Counted from the first letter of the stretch, positions 43,161 to 52,917 are shown. The stretch: DNA of 64,000 nucleotides from Rugamonas rivuli (GCF_009380165.1 NZ_WHUF01000002.1:434001-498000); one strand, 5' to 3'. Numbers and translations: made by a program. Notes: generated from the sequence alone by a model not told the origin.

Positions 43161-46100
43161 TGACAAATTATACCAATCATAAAAACAATAAACCCTTGTC
43201 GCTTGAGATTAGGGCACAGATCGAAGCTAGCTTTCAAGCTGGCGTTCAGAAGACTCAGATCGCAAAGAATTTGGGGATTTCACATTCGGTTGTCCGTAAA
43301 TATACGAAACCCCTGCCATTCGGTGTTCCGGAGGCCGTAAAGGATGAAGCACTTCGGCTAATTAAGGAAGGGCATACGAACTCTTCCATTGCTCGTTCTT
43401 TAGGTATCAGCAGAAGCTATGTACTAAAGCTGATGCCAAATCCTACGAAGAGGGCTGTGCCGCTATCGGCAGAAATTAAGCTTGAACTTGTGCGAAGGGC
43501 CGAGTCGGGAGAGACCGTTAACGCAATTGCTCGAGATCTTGGCATCGATGCAGGCAACGCCATGAAGATCGTTAAGAAACACCGCGCCAAGCTGAATGGG
43601 GTCGAAGAGCCAATCCCTCCGAGCGCTAAACGATATACTGCAGAGCAGCGTCTAACTATGGCGCAGATGCACAGCCAAGGCGTACCGCTGCAGGAAATCT
43701 GTGGCCTATTTGGTGCTACGGATACTGTCATTAGAAAGGCATACCAAAAAGCGCTTGATGCGGGAACGGTCGAGCCTCGTTTCGCCTTGTCGATGGAGGA
43801 TGACCGTCAACTGCTGAAGATTAAGCGTGATTTTCCTCAACTGGAAGAATGGCGCGTCTATGCTGTCCAATGGTACGAACTCGTCGAGAGCAATTTTGCG
43901 ATCGTATGCACGTCCATCAATCGGTTCCTGCGGTTTTTGATGCAACACCGGATTTCTCCGCGCCCTGCTGATTTTTTCTTACGACAAAACAGCAAACTTA
44001 TTCCGAATTTTTTCGAGATAAGCTGTCCTAAGTCAGACCATGGTGCTGCGATGAATAACGCGTTAGCGGACTTTTTAGACTGGGTGTTGATTCAGCCTGA
44101 ATTTGCTGACGACGATGAGGAACTGGGCGTAACAACTCTTCCAATTTTTCGAAATCCGATAGCCCGTGTGCGACGTAGTGACCATAGACCTCAGCGCGGG
44201 TCTGAATCCAACAAGCAGGTCATGCCCTATTGGATGATCCACGATTTGCGGCGCCGCATTGCACAAGGGCGCAACCTTCGCGACTGGACATGGGTGCAAG
44301 GGATCAGTGGAAAGATCACCGCCAGTGGCGACAAAGAATCTCGCAACTGGTTTCAGGTAGACGAAAGTCAAATCGACAAAGCGGACCCTGACTGCGTTTG
44401 GCGGGTACGGCAGAGGCTCGACAAAGGGCCAGTACTAGAAATGTGGAGTCCCGTTAGGTGGGTGGCGTGTTTGATTAAACTCCAAACGACCGCTCGCATG
44501 GGGCAGATACGGATGATTGACAGCGGAGAGGGCGATACTTTTAAAGTGGTTGATGGCACCGAGGTTAGCAACGATTCGCCTATCGCTAGTGGCTCACGCA
44601 GAAAGCCAAGGAGGCAAGGTGCTATCAGGCTTTCTAACGAGGGAACTGTCGTTCTATACTTTAATACAAACAAGACTGCGGATATAGGTCGTTCTTGGGA
44701 TAAAAAAGGACAGGAGTGTGCTTGGCCTCACCTACCGGATTATCAAGATGATCCTTACTACTGGATTGAAAAACTACGCGCCTGGCAGGAGAAATATAAT
44801 CCGCCAACGCGCTTATTGCCTTGGAAAGATGTACCTTCGGCACGGAGGCTGAAAGGCAAATCAGACTCAGTATGTACTACCTATCCCGACGTGGTTTTCC
44901 TGTTTCGAACACCGGAAACAAAGTCAGCAACTCAGTTCCCTGTTGCTGCGGGTGCTGTCGATAAAGCGTGGCAAGTTCTGATCGCAGGATACGAAAAAAT
45001 TCTCTGCAACGAAGGTAAACGCAATCCCGACGGAAGTGCCATTGAGCTTGTTCGTGATGGTCGTGCAGAAACTACTATTCACGGGCTGCGGGTCAGTTTG
45101 ATTACTCACCTCATTTTGGATGGGGAAATGGCTCCCGAACTTATGATGAAAATCGTCGGCCACGCACGCATTCTTATGACGCTCTACTACACTAAACCGG
45201 GTCTGCAACGCATCGAAGACGCTCTTGCCGACGCTGCGAAAAAGGTAGATGCCACTAAGGATGCAGCTCTCATTCGAGATTTGAAATCTTCGTCTGCTGA
45301 GCGGATGCGCAAGCACGTCATTTTCAATGCAAAGGAAATGATAGATGTTATTCCGCTTAACCCAAAAGATAGAAACCCACTCGGTTGGCTACCGATGCAT
45401 GATGGACTTTGCCTCGCAGGTGGTAATGCCGGGCCTGTTGACGGCGATCCACGCTTCCCAGGTTGCCATAACGGAGCGTTGGAACTCATTCCAGGCCAAG
45501 GTCATCACGGGCCTGCGCCCGGAGGCGTTAGAAATTGCTGTCGCTGCCGTTGGAAGTGCGCGGGACGCGCGCACATACCTGGGCTGCAGGCAACCTTTAA
45601 CAACCGGCAATTCCATCTTTATAAATCAAGCTCCGCCGCGATTGATGCAGAGCGTACGCGCAATGATCTCTTGATAGAAAAAGCGCGCATTGAAGCCGAC
45701 GGTCATCCGTTCCTTAGGACGAGGGAGTTAGCTACTGCGGAGCGCTTGTACGAGGCGGCTATGCAAAAAATGCAGGAGCTAGCGCTCGATGTTTCAGCTG
45801 TTCACAGAATGATCGAAAGGATAAAGGCGCTGCCGGATACTGACGAAGGAACTCAAGCGCTTGCTGTACAAGGAGACCTTTTGACTGTTCAATGCGTTGT
45901 GGAGGAGACCGAGTCTGAGTTACTGGTGCTGTCTGAGGTCTGCGCGGGTGTCGAACTCTATCCAGACCTGTATCCGGGCTCAGCAATTTTTGAGTATGCT
46001 CAGTTGTTGGATATGGCATTCGAAAGGGAAGGAAAACCCTTCGTGTTAGCCAAGTTATCAGAGAAAGAGAAACTGTTATCTGCAAATGCAATCATGAGGG

Positions 46101-46306
46101 AACTCGAGCGCCAAGCCAATCCAGGAAACCGATTGCTAGGGCGTCGCAAGGTAGTAGAGATCATGGATCGGAAACAAAGTCTTCAAACGACACTTGGGAT
46201 AAATCTGACTGATCTGACCGCGCTTGCCAACATGGGTAATGAAACAACGTCAAGCAAGCTTAAACCACTTGATCTAACAAAGAAAGCCCTGAATGTCGGC
46301 TCTTAA
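43157..46306 (+). CDS. gmtZ: Large integrase-like protein with four helix-turn-helix repeats, GmtZ-like
   Basis: 1049 residues. The first ~200 contain four tandem HTH units: TQIAKNLGISHSVVRKY, SSIARSLGISRSYVLKL, NAIARDLGIDAGNAMKIV and QEICGLFGATDTVIRKAY. A tyrosine recombinase-like domain follows, with TIHGLRVSLITHLI, MKIVGHARILMTLYY (GH...Y) near residues 635-680. A Cys-rich patch follows at about 780-810 (FPGCHNGA, NCCRCRWKCAGR), then long helices. Size and position match GmtZ. The multi-HTH head probably reads the attachment site. It overlaps both neighbours (4 and 14 nt). Confidence 0.75.
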   Translation: MMTNYTNHKNNKPLSLEIRAQIEASFQAGVQKTQIAKNLGISHSVVRKYTKPLPFGVPEAVKDEALRLIKEGHTNSSIARSLGISRSYVLKLMPNPTKRAVPLSAEIKLELVRRAESGETVNAIARDLGIDAGNAMKIVKKHRAKLNGVEEPIPPSAKRYTAEQRLTMAQMHSQGVPLQEICGLFGATDTVIRKAYQKALDAGTVEPRFALSMEDDRQLLKIKRDFPQLEEWRVYAVQWYELVESNFAIVCTSINRFLRFLMQHRISPRPADFFLRQNSKLIPNFFEISCPKSDHGAAMNNALADFLDWVLIQPEFADDDEELGVTTLPIFRNPIARVRRSDHRPQRGSESNKQVMPYWMIHDLRRRIAQGRNLRDWTWVQGISGKITASGDKESRNWFQVDESQIDKADPDCVWRVRQRLDKGPVLEMWSPVRWVACLIKLQTTARMGQIRMIDSGEGDTFKVVDGTEVSNDSPIASGSRRKPRRQGAIRLSNEGTVVLYFNTNKTADIGRSWDKKGQECAWPHLPDYQDDPYYWIEKLRAWQEKYNPPTRLLPWKDVPSARRLKGKSDSVCTTYPDVVFLFRTPETKSATQFPVAAGAVDKAWQVLIAGYEKILCNEGKRNPDGSAIELVRDGRAETTIHGLRVSLITHLILDGEMAPELMMKIVGHARILMTLYYTKPGLQRIEDALADAAKKVDATKDAALIRDLKSSSAERMRKHVIFNAKEMIDVIPLNPKDRNPLGWLPMHDGLCLAGGNAGPVDGDPRFPGCHNGALELIPGQGHHGPAPGGVRNCCRCRWKCAGRAHIPGLQATFNNRQFHLYKSSSAAIDAERTRNDLLIEKARIEADGHPFLRTRELATAERLYEAAMQKMQELALDVSAVHRMIERIKALPDTDEGTQALAVQGDLLTVQCVVEETESELLVLSEVCAGVELYPDLYPGSAIFEYAQLLDMAFEREGKPFVLAKLSEKEKLLSANAIMRELERQANPGNRLLGRRKVVEIMDRKQSLQTTLGINLTDLTALANMGNETTSSKLKPLDLTKKALNVGS

Positions 46307-46976
46307 CAATCACCCAGATGAAGTTTTAAAAAGGTTACTCGATAAACCCCTCCGCGCGGACAAGGCGGAAAAATTGCGAAGGCTTCATAGCTTATGTGGA
46401 AAGGAATTCGAGCGGCATAGCAGTGGAGCTCGAGATTTTAGCTTGGCCAACATGTCCAAAGTAGCTGAAAGCGCAGGTTTGTTTCGCGCAAGGACGATCT
46501 ACAACGCCCAGTCAGTCGACTACGCGAATTTGGTGAAGGCATGGGAAGCCCACAATGGACCCACGAATACGCGCAAGAATAATAAGGTCGACGAACCTCT
46601 TAAGGATAAGTACGATTTCCTCGCCAAGATTGAAGATCAAGCTTTGCGTAGCTTATGCAGAATTGCGTTTTCCGAACGAGATAAGCTTAAAGCAGAGCTG
46701 AACCTGCTTAAGTCTCAGACGGTGGTGACTGTAGACATGCGTCCGATAGGCATGCATACATCCACAAGCTCTGTGACCGCTGACTCCAATGTTAAGGCGA
46801 TTGAGCTCTCTGATAGCGAGCACAAAGCTTTGATCGCGGCCATCGATCCAACGTCTTTGGCGCGAAAAGGCTGGAGTATCGGGGAGGCTGGCGAAATAAT
46901 TGATGAACGGCGGCGGTTTGTGTTTAACCCGGGCTTTGCTACTGGCATAGCTAAACTGCTGCCGAAAAAAGTATAA
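46293..46976 (+). CDS. gmtX: Third member of the mobile trio, GmtX-like
   Basis: 227 residues, mostly helical and basic at the N-terminus (VLKRLLDKPLRADKAEKLRRLHSLCGKEF), with SLANMSKVAESAGLFRARTIYNAQSVDYANLVKAWEAHNG, a pattern seen in short accessory proteins of TnpC/GmtX type. It has no catalytic motif. It starts inside the end of gmtZ, so the three products are made together and probably form one recombination complex. Confidence 0.7.
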   Translation: MSALNNHPDEVLKRLLDKPLRADKAEKLRRLHSLCGKEFERHSSGARDFSLANMSKVAESAGLFRARTIYNAQSVDYANLVKAWEAHNGPTNTRKNNKVDEPLKDKYDFLAKIEDQALRSLCRIAFSERDKLKAELNLLKSQTVVTVDMRPIGMHTSTSSVTADSNVKAIELSDSEHKALIAAIDPTSLARKGWSIGEAGEIIDERRRFVFNPGFATGIAKLLPKKV

Positions 46977-47000
46977 CTAGATAAAGTTAACGGAGGGAGC

Positions 47001-47756
47001 ATGGGCGAGAAAGTGGATGTAATTGACGTGTTTGAGAAACCATACGAGGTTTGGTCGCGTCGTAAAACGACTGTTGAGGAAGCACTGGAGCTCGTAAAAA
47101 CACAAGGATTATCGATCCTTGAAGCGCTCGAGCCGAAGGACAAGCTCCTAGAGATCGTCGCGACCCATCACGAGGCTGCGCATCGCATGCTCCGAGTACG
47201 AGCAGATAACGGACTCGAATTCCATATCGATAGAGCACTCGACGAAAGTCCAGCGTTTCGACATCTGCAGGGACTCATGCCCCAAGATGTTCCCCAACCG
47301 CTTAGCGAATACCAATGCTCGTACCCGGAGTACGACAAGGAAATGGTCGACTCAGCCATCAATACGCACGGTGTCAAAGTGGCCCAAGGCCAGTTCTTGT
47401 TTCACGGAGGCGAATGGGGGGTGACCGGTGACACTTTGACGACGTCAAAACCGTTCTCGACTTCTTTCTGTCCTCAGGTGGCGTTGAGAAATGCTGAGTG
47501 GCGGGGAAAAGCCTTTGATGCTGGCCGAGTGGACCTGATGGTTGTCCGCGTAGCGCAGCCGGCCACAAACACTTATGTGTACAGCCGTGAAGGTGAGCAC
47601 GGTAACGAGAAAGAGATCGTTTTCGCCAGCGGTGCAAAACTGGAACGCGTGCGAGAAACGTATGTAACTGACATTACCGCCTACAAAATGCACGCAAATC
47701 TGACGCAAGAAGAAAAGGTCGTGCCAGCCTACTTAGTTGAAGTGGAGATTAGCTGA
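47001..47756 (+). CDS. Predicted ADP-ribosyltransferase (R-S-E-like fold)
   Basis: 251 residues. The C-terminal half has the order of an arginine-type ADP-ribosyltransferase: FLFHGGEW (first strand, His135 where Arg is usual), PFSTSF (STS at 153-155), and NEKEIVFASGAKLERV (ExE at Glu203 and Glu205). The helical N-terminal half (DKLLEIVATHHEAAHRMLRV) has no recognised domain. It follows gmtX by 24 nt with a strong GGAGGGAG site. There is no signal peptide, so it acts inside a cell: either in self-defence or as a toxin delivered by another system. No antitoxin-like gene overlaps it. The family assignment is from motifs only. Confidence 0.6.
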   Translation: MGEKVDVIDVFEKPYEVWSRRKTTVEEALELVKTQGLSILEALEPKDKLLEIVATHHEAAHRMLRVRADNGLEFHIDRALDESPAFRHLQGLMPQDVPQPLSEYQCSYPEYDKEMVDSAINTHGVKVAQGQFLFHGGEWGVTGDTLTTSKPFSTSFCPQVALRNAEWRGKAFDAGRVDLMVVRVAQPATNTYVYSREGEHGNEKEIVFASGAKLERVRETYVTDITAYKMHANLTQEEKVVPAYLVEVEIS

Positions 47757-47856
47757 AACTGTATTGTCCCGCTTTGTCGCAACCGATTTGCAAATTTTGG
47801 AATGAGAGTTGCCATTAGTGACATAATATTGCATACCCTCAGCCTTCACGTCGCCT

Positions 47857-50800
47857 TTGAGTAACTTCTACGCACACAGACTTCCGAAGCCTTCGAATGA
47901 AACTGATTTCGAAGCAATGTGTGCGCACGTGTATGGCGAAGTGCATGGCGACCTCAGCCCTAAACGAAATGGACGGCGTGGACAAAAGCAGTTCGGAGTT
48001 GACATTTTCGTCCGCACCGAGCGGGGGCTGATCGGCATCCAGTGCAAACGGTATAACGACGGGACCTTGACGCTGCGGGACATCGAGGACGAAATTCGAA
48101 AGGCGGATGCGGGTACCGTTCCTATCTCACGGTTGATAATCTCTACCACCGCCGCAAGTGACGCTAATTTGGTAGGCGCCGTCTTGACGCTTTCGGTCCA
48201 GCGCGAAAAAGCTGGGAAATTCGCAGTCGAGATTGATTTTTGGGAGGAAATTGAAGCCCATATAGAGCGACATTCCAAACTGCTCGCACGCTATAACCCT
48301 CACGCGCCTGAGAGCGCTCTTCGGCGCAATATTGAGGCGATCGACTCCCTGAACCAGACCGTGACGGACGGCTTTGGCCGTATTGAAAAGCATCTCGGTG
48401 ACGCGGTTTTCGCGGGGGGCGGTGCTGATGTGCCCGCCGGCCTGCAGTCTTCCCTGGATAAGCTTGTTACTGGACAGATCGACGCCATCACTGAGCAAAT
48501 AAAGGCGGCGCGGTATCGCGATGCAGAGCTCCAACTAACTGAGATCGGCAAGTCTTTCGGCACCTTTGACCAGCATCAAAAAGCGCGTTGGCATCTGTTG
48601 CGCAGCATATGCAGAGTGCATCTATTCCGAGGTGAGGGGGCAGCCGACGATCTGCTGACCGCCTTCAGTCTTTATCCAAACGACGAGAAGATTGCGGCTG
48701 CCGGTATCCGTGGTCTCCTTTTAAAGAACGACCCGGACGGTGCAGCGCAGGCTGGCCTGGAAGCGAAGAAGAAATTTCCGACCTCACCGACTGTGTGGGC
48801 TGCGACCGCGTTCGCTCTGATCGAATTGGGGCGGTCAATCCAAGATGAGGATGTTCCTCCGGAAATTGCAGACGACCCGGATGTGCTTATGGCTTTGTGT
48901 TCGGCCGCTCAGCGTGAATCGGACTACGCCAGGGCCTGGAAACATGGCCGGAAAATTTTGAATCATGCCGGAGCGCGTCAGCCTAATCGCTCTGCGGCAC
49001 TCGCTGTCGCGGTAGCATGGGCTACGTCTGCGCCCACTCAACAAGCACTTGGAACCATTGATGAGCTGGCTCTGAGCGCCATTTCCGAAGCGGTTGCATG
49101 TTTTGAACCCAGGGCGGCAAGACTATGGAATAGCCAAAGCGTCATGGCACTGCCAGCTGATGTTTCAAACGTGTGCTATGCATATCTTTTATTGGATCGT
49201 TATGACGACGTGCTTACGCTTTGCGAAGAGGCGAAAGTACTTACGCCATTTCCGTCGCAAATGCTTGGCTTCAAGCTTGGCGCTCTGCATGCGTTGAATC
49301 GCAATGATGAATTTTTAGCGGTTGCGCGAACCCATGTTCCCGACCTCCAACCGGTTTCATTTTTGTTGGTTGCAGAGGCTGCGGCGTCAAACGGCGCAGT
49401 GGATATCGTTGACGCCCTGATCGACCGCACCGAGGCGATGCCTGAATCTGACGAAGTCGAACCGAGCACAATCCGTGCGTTGCGTTCTATCGCTCAGCTT
49501 CATTCGGGAGAGCGCGACACTGCGATTCAAGCGGCTTTGGCATTCGATGACCCGCTGGGAAAGCACAAGCGAGCGGCGCTGATCTACATACGCACGTTGA
49601 TCAATGCCGGCGAGCTCGATCATGCGAGTGCGCGTCTCGATAGCCTGACAGCGAGGATATCGGAGGATGATTCACCCACGCTTCAACTGTTGTGCGCAGA
49701 TTGCTTATTTTTTGTGAAGCTGTATGTTAAGGCGGCAGAAATTTATCAACGCTATTGCGTGCCAGGTCGTATTTCAGAAATCCAGCGGCGGCGGCTGCGC
49801 TGCTACGTTGAAGCTGGTTTGCGGGCAGAAGCTCGCCAGGTCCTTAAAGATCTTCCGCCCACATGGGTAGAGGACGATCACATTCGTGAAGCGGCGATTG
49901 AGCTTGCACAGAGTGCTGGTGACTGGGTACTACTGGTTGATATCGCCGAGGAGCAGCTAAGACGTAGACCTGATCATGCGGGAACTTGGGCGCTTGCTCT
50001 AATGTGCGAGCGTTATGGTTCGGCGAGCAAGCGATTTCATGAGCAACTAAGCGTTGTTCCAGAGCGCTTGTCTGGCTCGTTGTACCAGATCGGCTATGTA
50101 GCCTCGCTTGAGATTCAGCGTGGCGCACCGATTGACGGATTACGGCGGCTTTATCGTATGGTTCGAGCGTCGATGCAATCGGCCGAAGCAGCCGGTATTT
50201 ACGTTAAGAAGTTTCTGGTCCATGGTGAGCTTGTAGCTGCGAGTTTCATTGATGAAAAACCTGGGCCTGGCAGCACATGGTTACTCAGTTCGGAAGATGG
50301 CTCAAGGATAACAGCTAGTGTTGATCCTTTGGGAATGGTTGACCTCCCGCAGCACCGCGGATACTACCCGCCGGACAGCACTTTGGGATTGGCACTAGTA
50401 GGTAAGAGAGTCGATGAAACGGTAGAGATCGAAGGCGCGTTTGGCCACCGGAGATCATTCAAGGTAGTAGGGGTAAGTTCCGTTTACCTTCATCTCTTGG
50501 AGGAGCTCCGCAGACTGCTGGATGAAACACCGGAAGGGTTGCCAGCTATTCAGAGCGCCAAAGTAGTTAAAGACAACGGCGAACTCGACCTTGAACTGAT
50601 CAAGTCGATAATTGGCCCGGGGGGCAATCGAGGGCAACTGGTTTTCGACACCTACGCGACGGCGCTTGTTCCATTGGGAGCATGCGCAAAGCTGCTAAAT
50701 ACATCTACTCTTGAGCTGGTTCAGGGATGGCCTCGGGATGCGGCGCCGCTTCGTATGTGTGCAGGCAGTCCGGAAGAGATTGCGAAGGCATTTCAGCTCC

Positions 50801-51843
50801 TTGAAGGTGACGTGCCTGCAATTGTCATTGATTTGGCAACGCTAGCAGATTTGGTTTCCCTGGGCTGCGAAGCGGCACTAAGGGCTATTCCTGTTATTTA
50901 CATCAGTACTGTGGCTGTTCAGATTCTTGATGGGTTGCGTAGTGACGCCGCTGATAGCCATAAGTTTGGGCGGGTCGGCGTGGTCGATGGCGAACTGCAG
51001 GTAGTGAAGTATCCGGATGATTATGGAGACAGGTGCCTCGCATTCTATAGTCGCGTACAGAGCGTCATTGATCAGTACTGTACGGTATGTCCAGCGTATG
51101 GAGTCAGCGATATGCCACCGGAGGTTGTCTCCATTAACGACCAGCTTGGAGAAGACGAATACGAAGTGCTGTTATTGGCAGCTGAAAAGCAGGCGGTATT
51201 GGCCTCGGTCGACTTGCATCTGCGTCAGCTGGCAGAGTCTGCTTTGGGGGGCCAAGGGGTTTGGCCGCAGGTGCTAATGGCATACGCCGCCAGCAAGGGG
51301 CTGCTGCCGGCCGTGACTTACCGATATGCCATGCAGCTCCTCTTTCGAAGTAACCGGACGCTGGTCGCGGTCGATGCTGCGGACTTGCTGTATATGTTCC
51401 AGCAAGGAGACCACGCGTTTCAATCCGGGATCGCAAAGATGGTGGAACTGTTCAGTACCAGGCCGTGCAATGTTGTGTATGCACTCGCTGTGGTCGAGGA
51501 TGTGATTGCCGGGGTAGCTAAGGTTGCGAGCCGCCTTAAAGTGGTCTTGGAAATTGTGGAATATTTGTATGAACCGCTCTTTCGTCACCCCGACCAACCT
51601 GCTGATCTATATGATCGGGCCGTTGCTCGTGTGAGGTACTTAGCGCAAGCGTTCAGAAATCTGCCAGCTTGGATCTCATTTGGTGCCGCCCCTTTAGCCG
51701 ACGCTAATGTCATTGGCTCTGTGGCACAGTTGCTGGTGGCGCGCGTCGATGCAGCGCGGGCTCGTGCCGCATCTGTACATGTACCCAGGACACTGCCGAT
51801 CAAGGTGCTGTATGTGACGTCAAGGCCGTCGCTTTGGGGCTAG
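47857..51843 (+). CDS. Nuclease-TPR-GreAB-C-PIN conflict protein
   Basis: 1328 residues. Residues 1-150 are a PDDEXK/Mrr-like nuclease: NETDFEAMCAHVYGE, FGVDIFV (Asp49) and GIQCKRY (Gln62, Lys64). Residues ~200-760 are TPR-like helices. Near 805-880 is a GreA/B C-terminal-like fold (DSTLGLALVGKRVDETVEIEG). Residues ~985-1130 look like a PIN RNase: PAIVIDLATLADLV and QAVLASVDLHLRQLAES. This order fits the TPR-GreAB-C-PIN conflict systems, which are thought to act against invading nucleic acid. The start is TTG 47857, keeping the full nuclease; no clear Shine-Dalgarno is seen. Confidence 0.7.
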   Translation: MSNFYAHRLPKPSNETDFEAMCAHVYGEVHGDLSPKRNGRRGQKQFGVDIFVRTERGLIGIQCKRYNDGTLTLRDIEDEIRKADAGTVPISRLIISTTAASDANLVGAVLTLSVQREKAGKFAVEIDFWEEIEAHIERHSKLLARYNPHAPESALRRNIEAIDSLNQTVTDGFGRIEKHLGDAVFAGGGADVPAGLQSSLDKLVTGQIDAITEQIKAARYRDAELQLTEIGKSFGTFDQHQKARWHLLRSICRVHLFRGEGAADDLLTAFSLYPNDEKIAAAGIRGLLLKNDPDGAAQAGLEAKKKFPTSPTVWAATAFALIELGRSIQDEDVPPEIADDPDVLMALCSAAQRESDYARAWKHGRKILNHAGARQPNRSAALAVAVAWATSAPTQQALGTIDELALSAISEAVACFEPRAARLWNSQSVMALPADVSNVCYAYLLLDRYDDVLTLCEEAKVLTPFPSQMLGFKLGALHALNRNDEFLAVARTHVPDLQPVSFLLVAEAAASNGAVDIVDALIDRTEAMPESDEVEPSTIRALRSIAQLHSGERDTAIQAALAFDDPLGKHKRAALIYIRTLINAGELDHASARLDSLTARISEDDSPTLQLLCADCLFFVKLYVKAAEIYQRYCVPGRISEIQRRRLRCYVEAGLRAEARQVLKDLPPTWVEDDHIREAAIELAQSAGDWVLLVDIAEEQLRRRPDHAGTWALALMCERYGSASKRFHEQLSVVPERLSGSLYQIGYVASLEIQRGAPIDGLRRLYRMVRASMQSAEAAGIYVKKFLVHGELVAASFIDEKPGPGSTWLLSSEDGSRITASVDPLGMVDLPQHRGYYPPDSTLGLALVGKRVDETVEIEGAFGHRRSFKVVGVSSVYLHLLEELRRLLDETPEGLPAIQSAKVVKDNGELDLELIKSIIGPGGNRGQLVFDTYATALVPLGACAKLLNTSTLELVQGWPRDAAPLRMCAGSPEEIAKAFQLLEGDVPAIVIDLATLADLVSLGCEAALRAIPVIYISTVAVQILDGLRSDAADSHKFGRVGVVDGELQVVKYPDDYGDRCLAFYSRVQSVIDQYCTVCPAYGVSDMPPEVVSINDQLGEDEYEVLLLAAEKQAVLASVDLHLRQLAESALGGQGVWPQVLMAYAASKGLLPAVTYRYAMQLLFRSNRTLVAVDAADLLYMFQQGDHAFQSGIAKMVELFSTRPCNVVYALAVVEDVIAGVAKVASRLKVVLEIVEYLYEPLFRHPDQPADLYDRAVARVRYLAQAFRNLPAWISFGAAPLADANVIGSVAQLLVARVDAARARAASVHVPRTLPIKVLYVTSRPSLWG

Positions 51844-51987
51844 AGATAGGCCCATTTATGCGGTGAAAATATAGGTGTCCGCGCCTAGGTGGTGAAGTTC
51901 AGAAAAGACTGAAAGGTAAATGCCCACCAACTCTCCGCAAAGCCGGGTTAAGTCGCAGTCGCGCAAAATCGCTAAGAACGAAGCTGA

Positions 51988-52227
51988 CTAGCTAAGTTTT
52001 GTTGGAAGAGACTCTTGGGCAAGATGCTGCTCTACTGCCTTCATCATCGCTGACGGATCGACCTGGAGAGCCGCGGCAAGCTTGAAAATGATCCTGATTG
52101 TAGGTTGATTGATACCTCGTTCGATCAGACTCACGAAGTTCCTTTCGACCCCAGCTTCAAGCGCAAGCTGCTCTTGAGACAGCCCCGCCTTTTTGCGAAA
52201 GCTGCGCAGCACTACACCAAAAGCCAT
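51988..52227 (-). CDS. XRE-family helix-turn-helix regulator
   Basis: 79 residues, almost entirely one XRE DNA-binding domain: VLRSFRKKAGLSQEQLALEAGVERNFVSLIERGINQPTIRIIFKLAAALQV. The start is ATG 52227 (MAFGVV). Just upstream are two copies of the palindrome CAATATATTG, the likely autoregulatory operators, which would also control the divergent gene at 52465. It resembles controller proteins of defence or mobile modules. Confidence 0.85.
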   Translation of the reverse strand: MAFGVVLRSFRKKAGLSQEQLALEAGVERNFVSLIERGINQPTIRIIFKLAAALQVDPSAMMKAVEQHLAQESLPTKLS

Positions 52228-52247
52228 CCCCGGATCTCCCAAAACAC

Positions 52248-52310
52248 CTCCCAATATATTGGGAGTGATGTTCGTCTTCGGTTATTATTCCGTCTTCACA
52301 ATATATTGGT
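52248..52310. promoter_or_regulatory. Palindromic operators of the XRE regulator
   Basis: Site 1 is the perfect 18-bp palindrome CTCCCAATATATTGGGAG (52248-52265). Site 2 has the same 10-bp core CAATATATTG at 52299-52308. The cores are 47 bp apart, in the intergenic region between the regulator and the divergent operon. Confidence 0.7.
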
Positions 52311-52464
52311 AATTTCTGAAAACCAGCACAGGAATTGGTCAAAATGAAACATTTGATAAAACCGCATCGCCAGGTAACGGTCGCTGCGCTGTTGCTTTCA
52401 GCTTGCCATGGCGAATCAATAGCGACTGAGCGACGCCACCGAGAAATACAAGTGATATGAAGAC

Positions 52465-52917
52465 ATGCTGAGAACTATCGATAACCATGAAGTCGCCACA
52501 TTCGCTTTGATCCACGGTAAAGGGGTAAAGATGTGGCGAGCAGTCAGCATTGAGCTGCGTATTCCCTATTTTTTTGTCTGCCATGCCATCAAGGAGGACG
52601 GAGTTTGGCTGCACGAAACCTGTCTGCTTTGGCGTGAAGCCGACGTCGTCGACTTCTGCAATGAGGTCCGTGTGGACGCAAATAGAAAAATCGTCCAGCT
52701 GTCGATGCTACTGCCGGCAAGCGAGGCTGGACGCTGGGATATAGAGGAGCTCAAGGAGATCTGGAGCGACAGCGACGATGAAAGTTTGCGTTCGACGATT
52801 TTCATCGCCCACGATGGACGCCATCTAAGCCATGACGGACGAAATACAGCGGCCGTCGTAACACCCTCCAAAGAGAAAATCTATTCAATGCCAACCGCAA
52901 ACAGGAGCCCAATATGA
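52465..52917 (+). CDS. Unknown small cytoplasmic protein
   Basis: 150 residues, no family recognised. It looks like a compact alpha/beta protein (IDNHEVATFALIHGKGVKMWRAVSIELRIPYFFVCH ... WLHETCLLWREADVVDFCNEVRVD). No membrane segment or catalytic motif is visible. It overlaps the next lipoprotein gene by 4 nt, so the two are coupled, and it faces the XRE operators, which probably control it. Confidence 0.6.
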   Translation: MLRTIDNHEVATFALIHGKGVKMWRAVSIELRIPYFFVCHAIKEDGVWLHETCLLWREADVVDFCNEVRVDANRKIVQLSMLLPASEAGRWDIEELKEIWSDSDDESLRSTIFIAHDGRHLSHDGRNTAAVVTPSKEKIYSMPTANRSPI

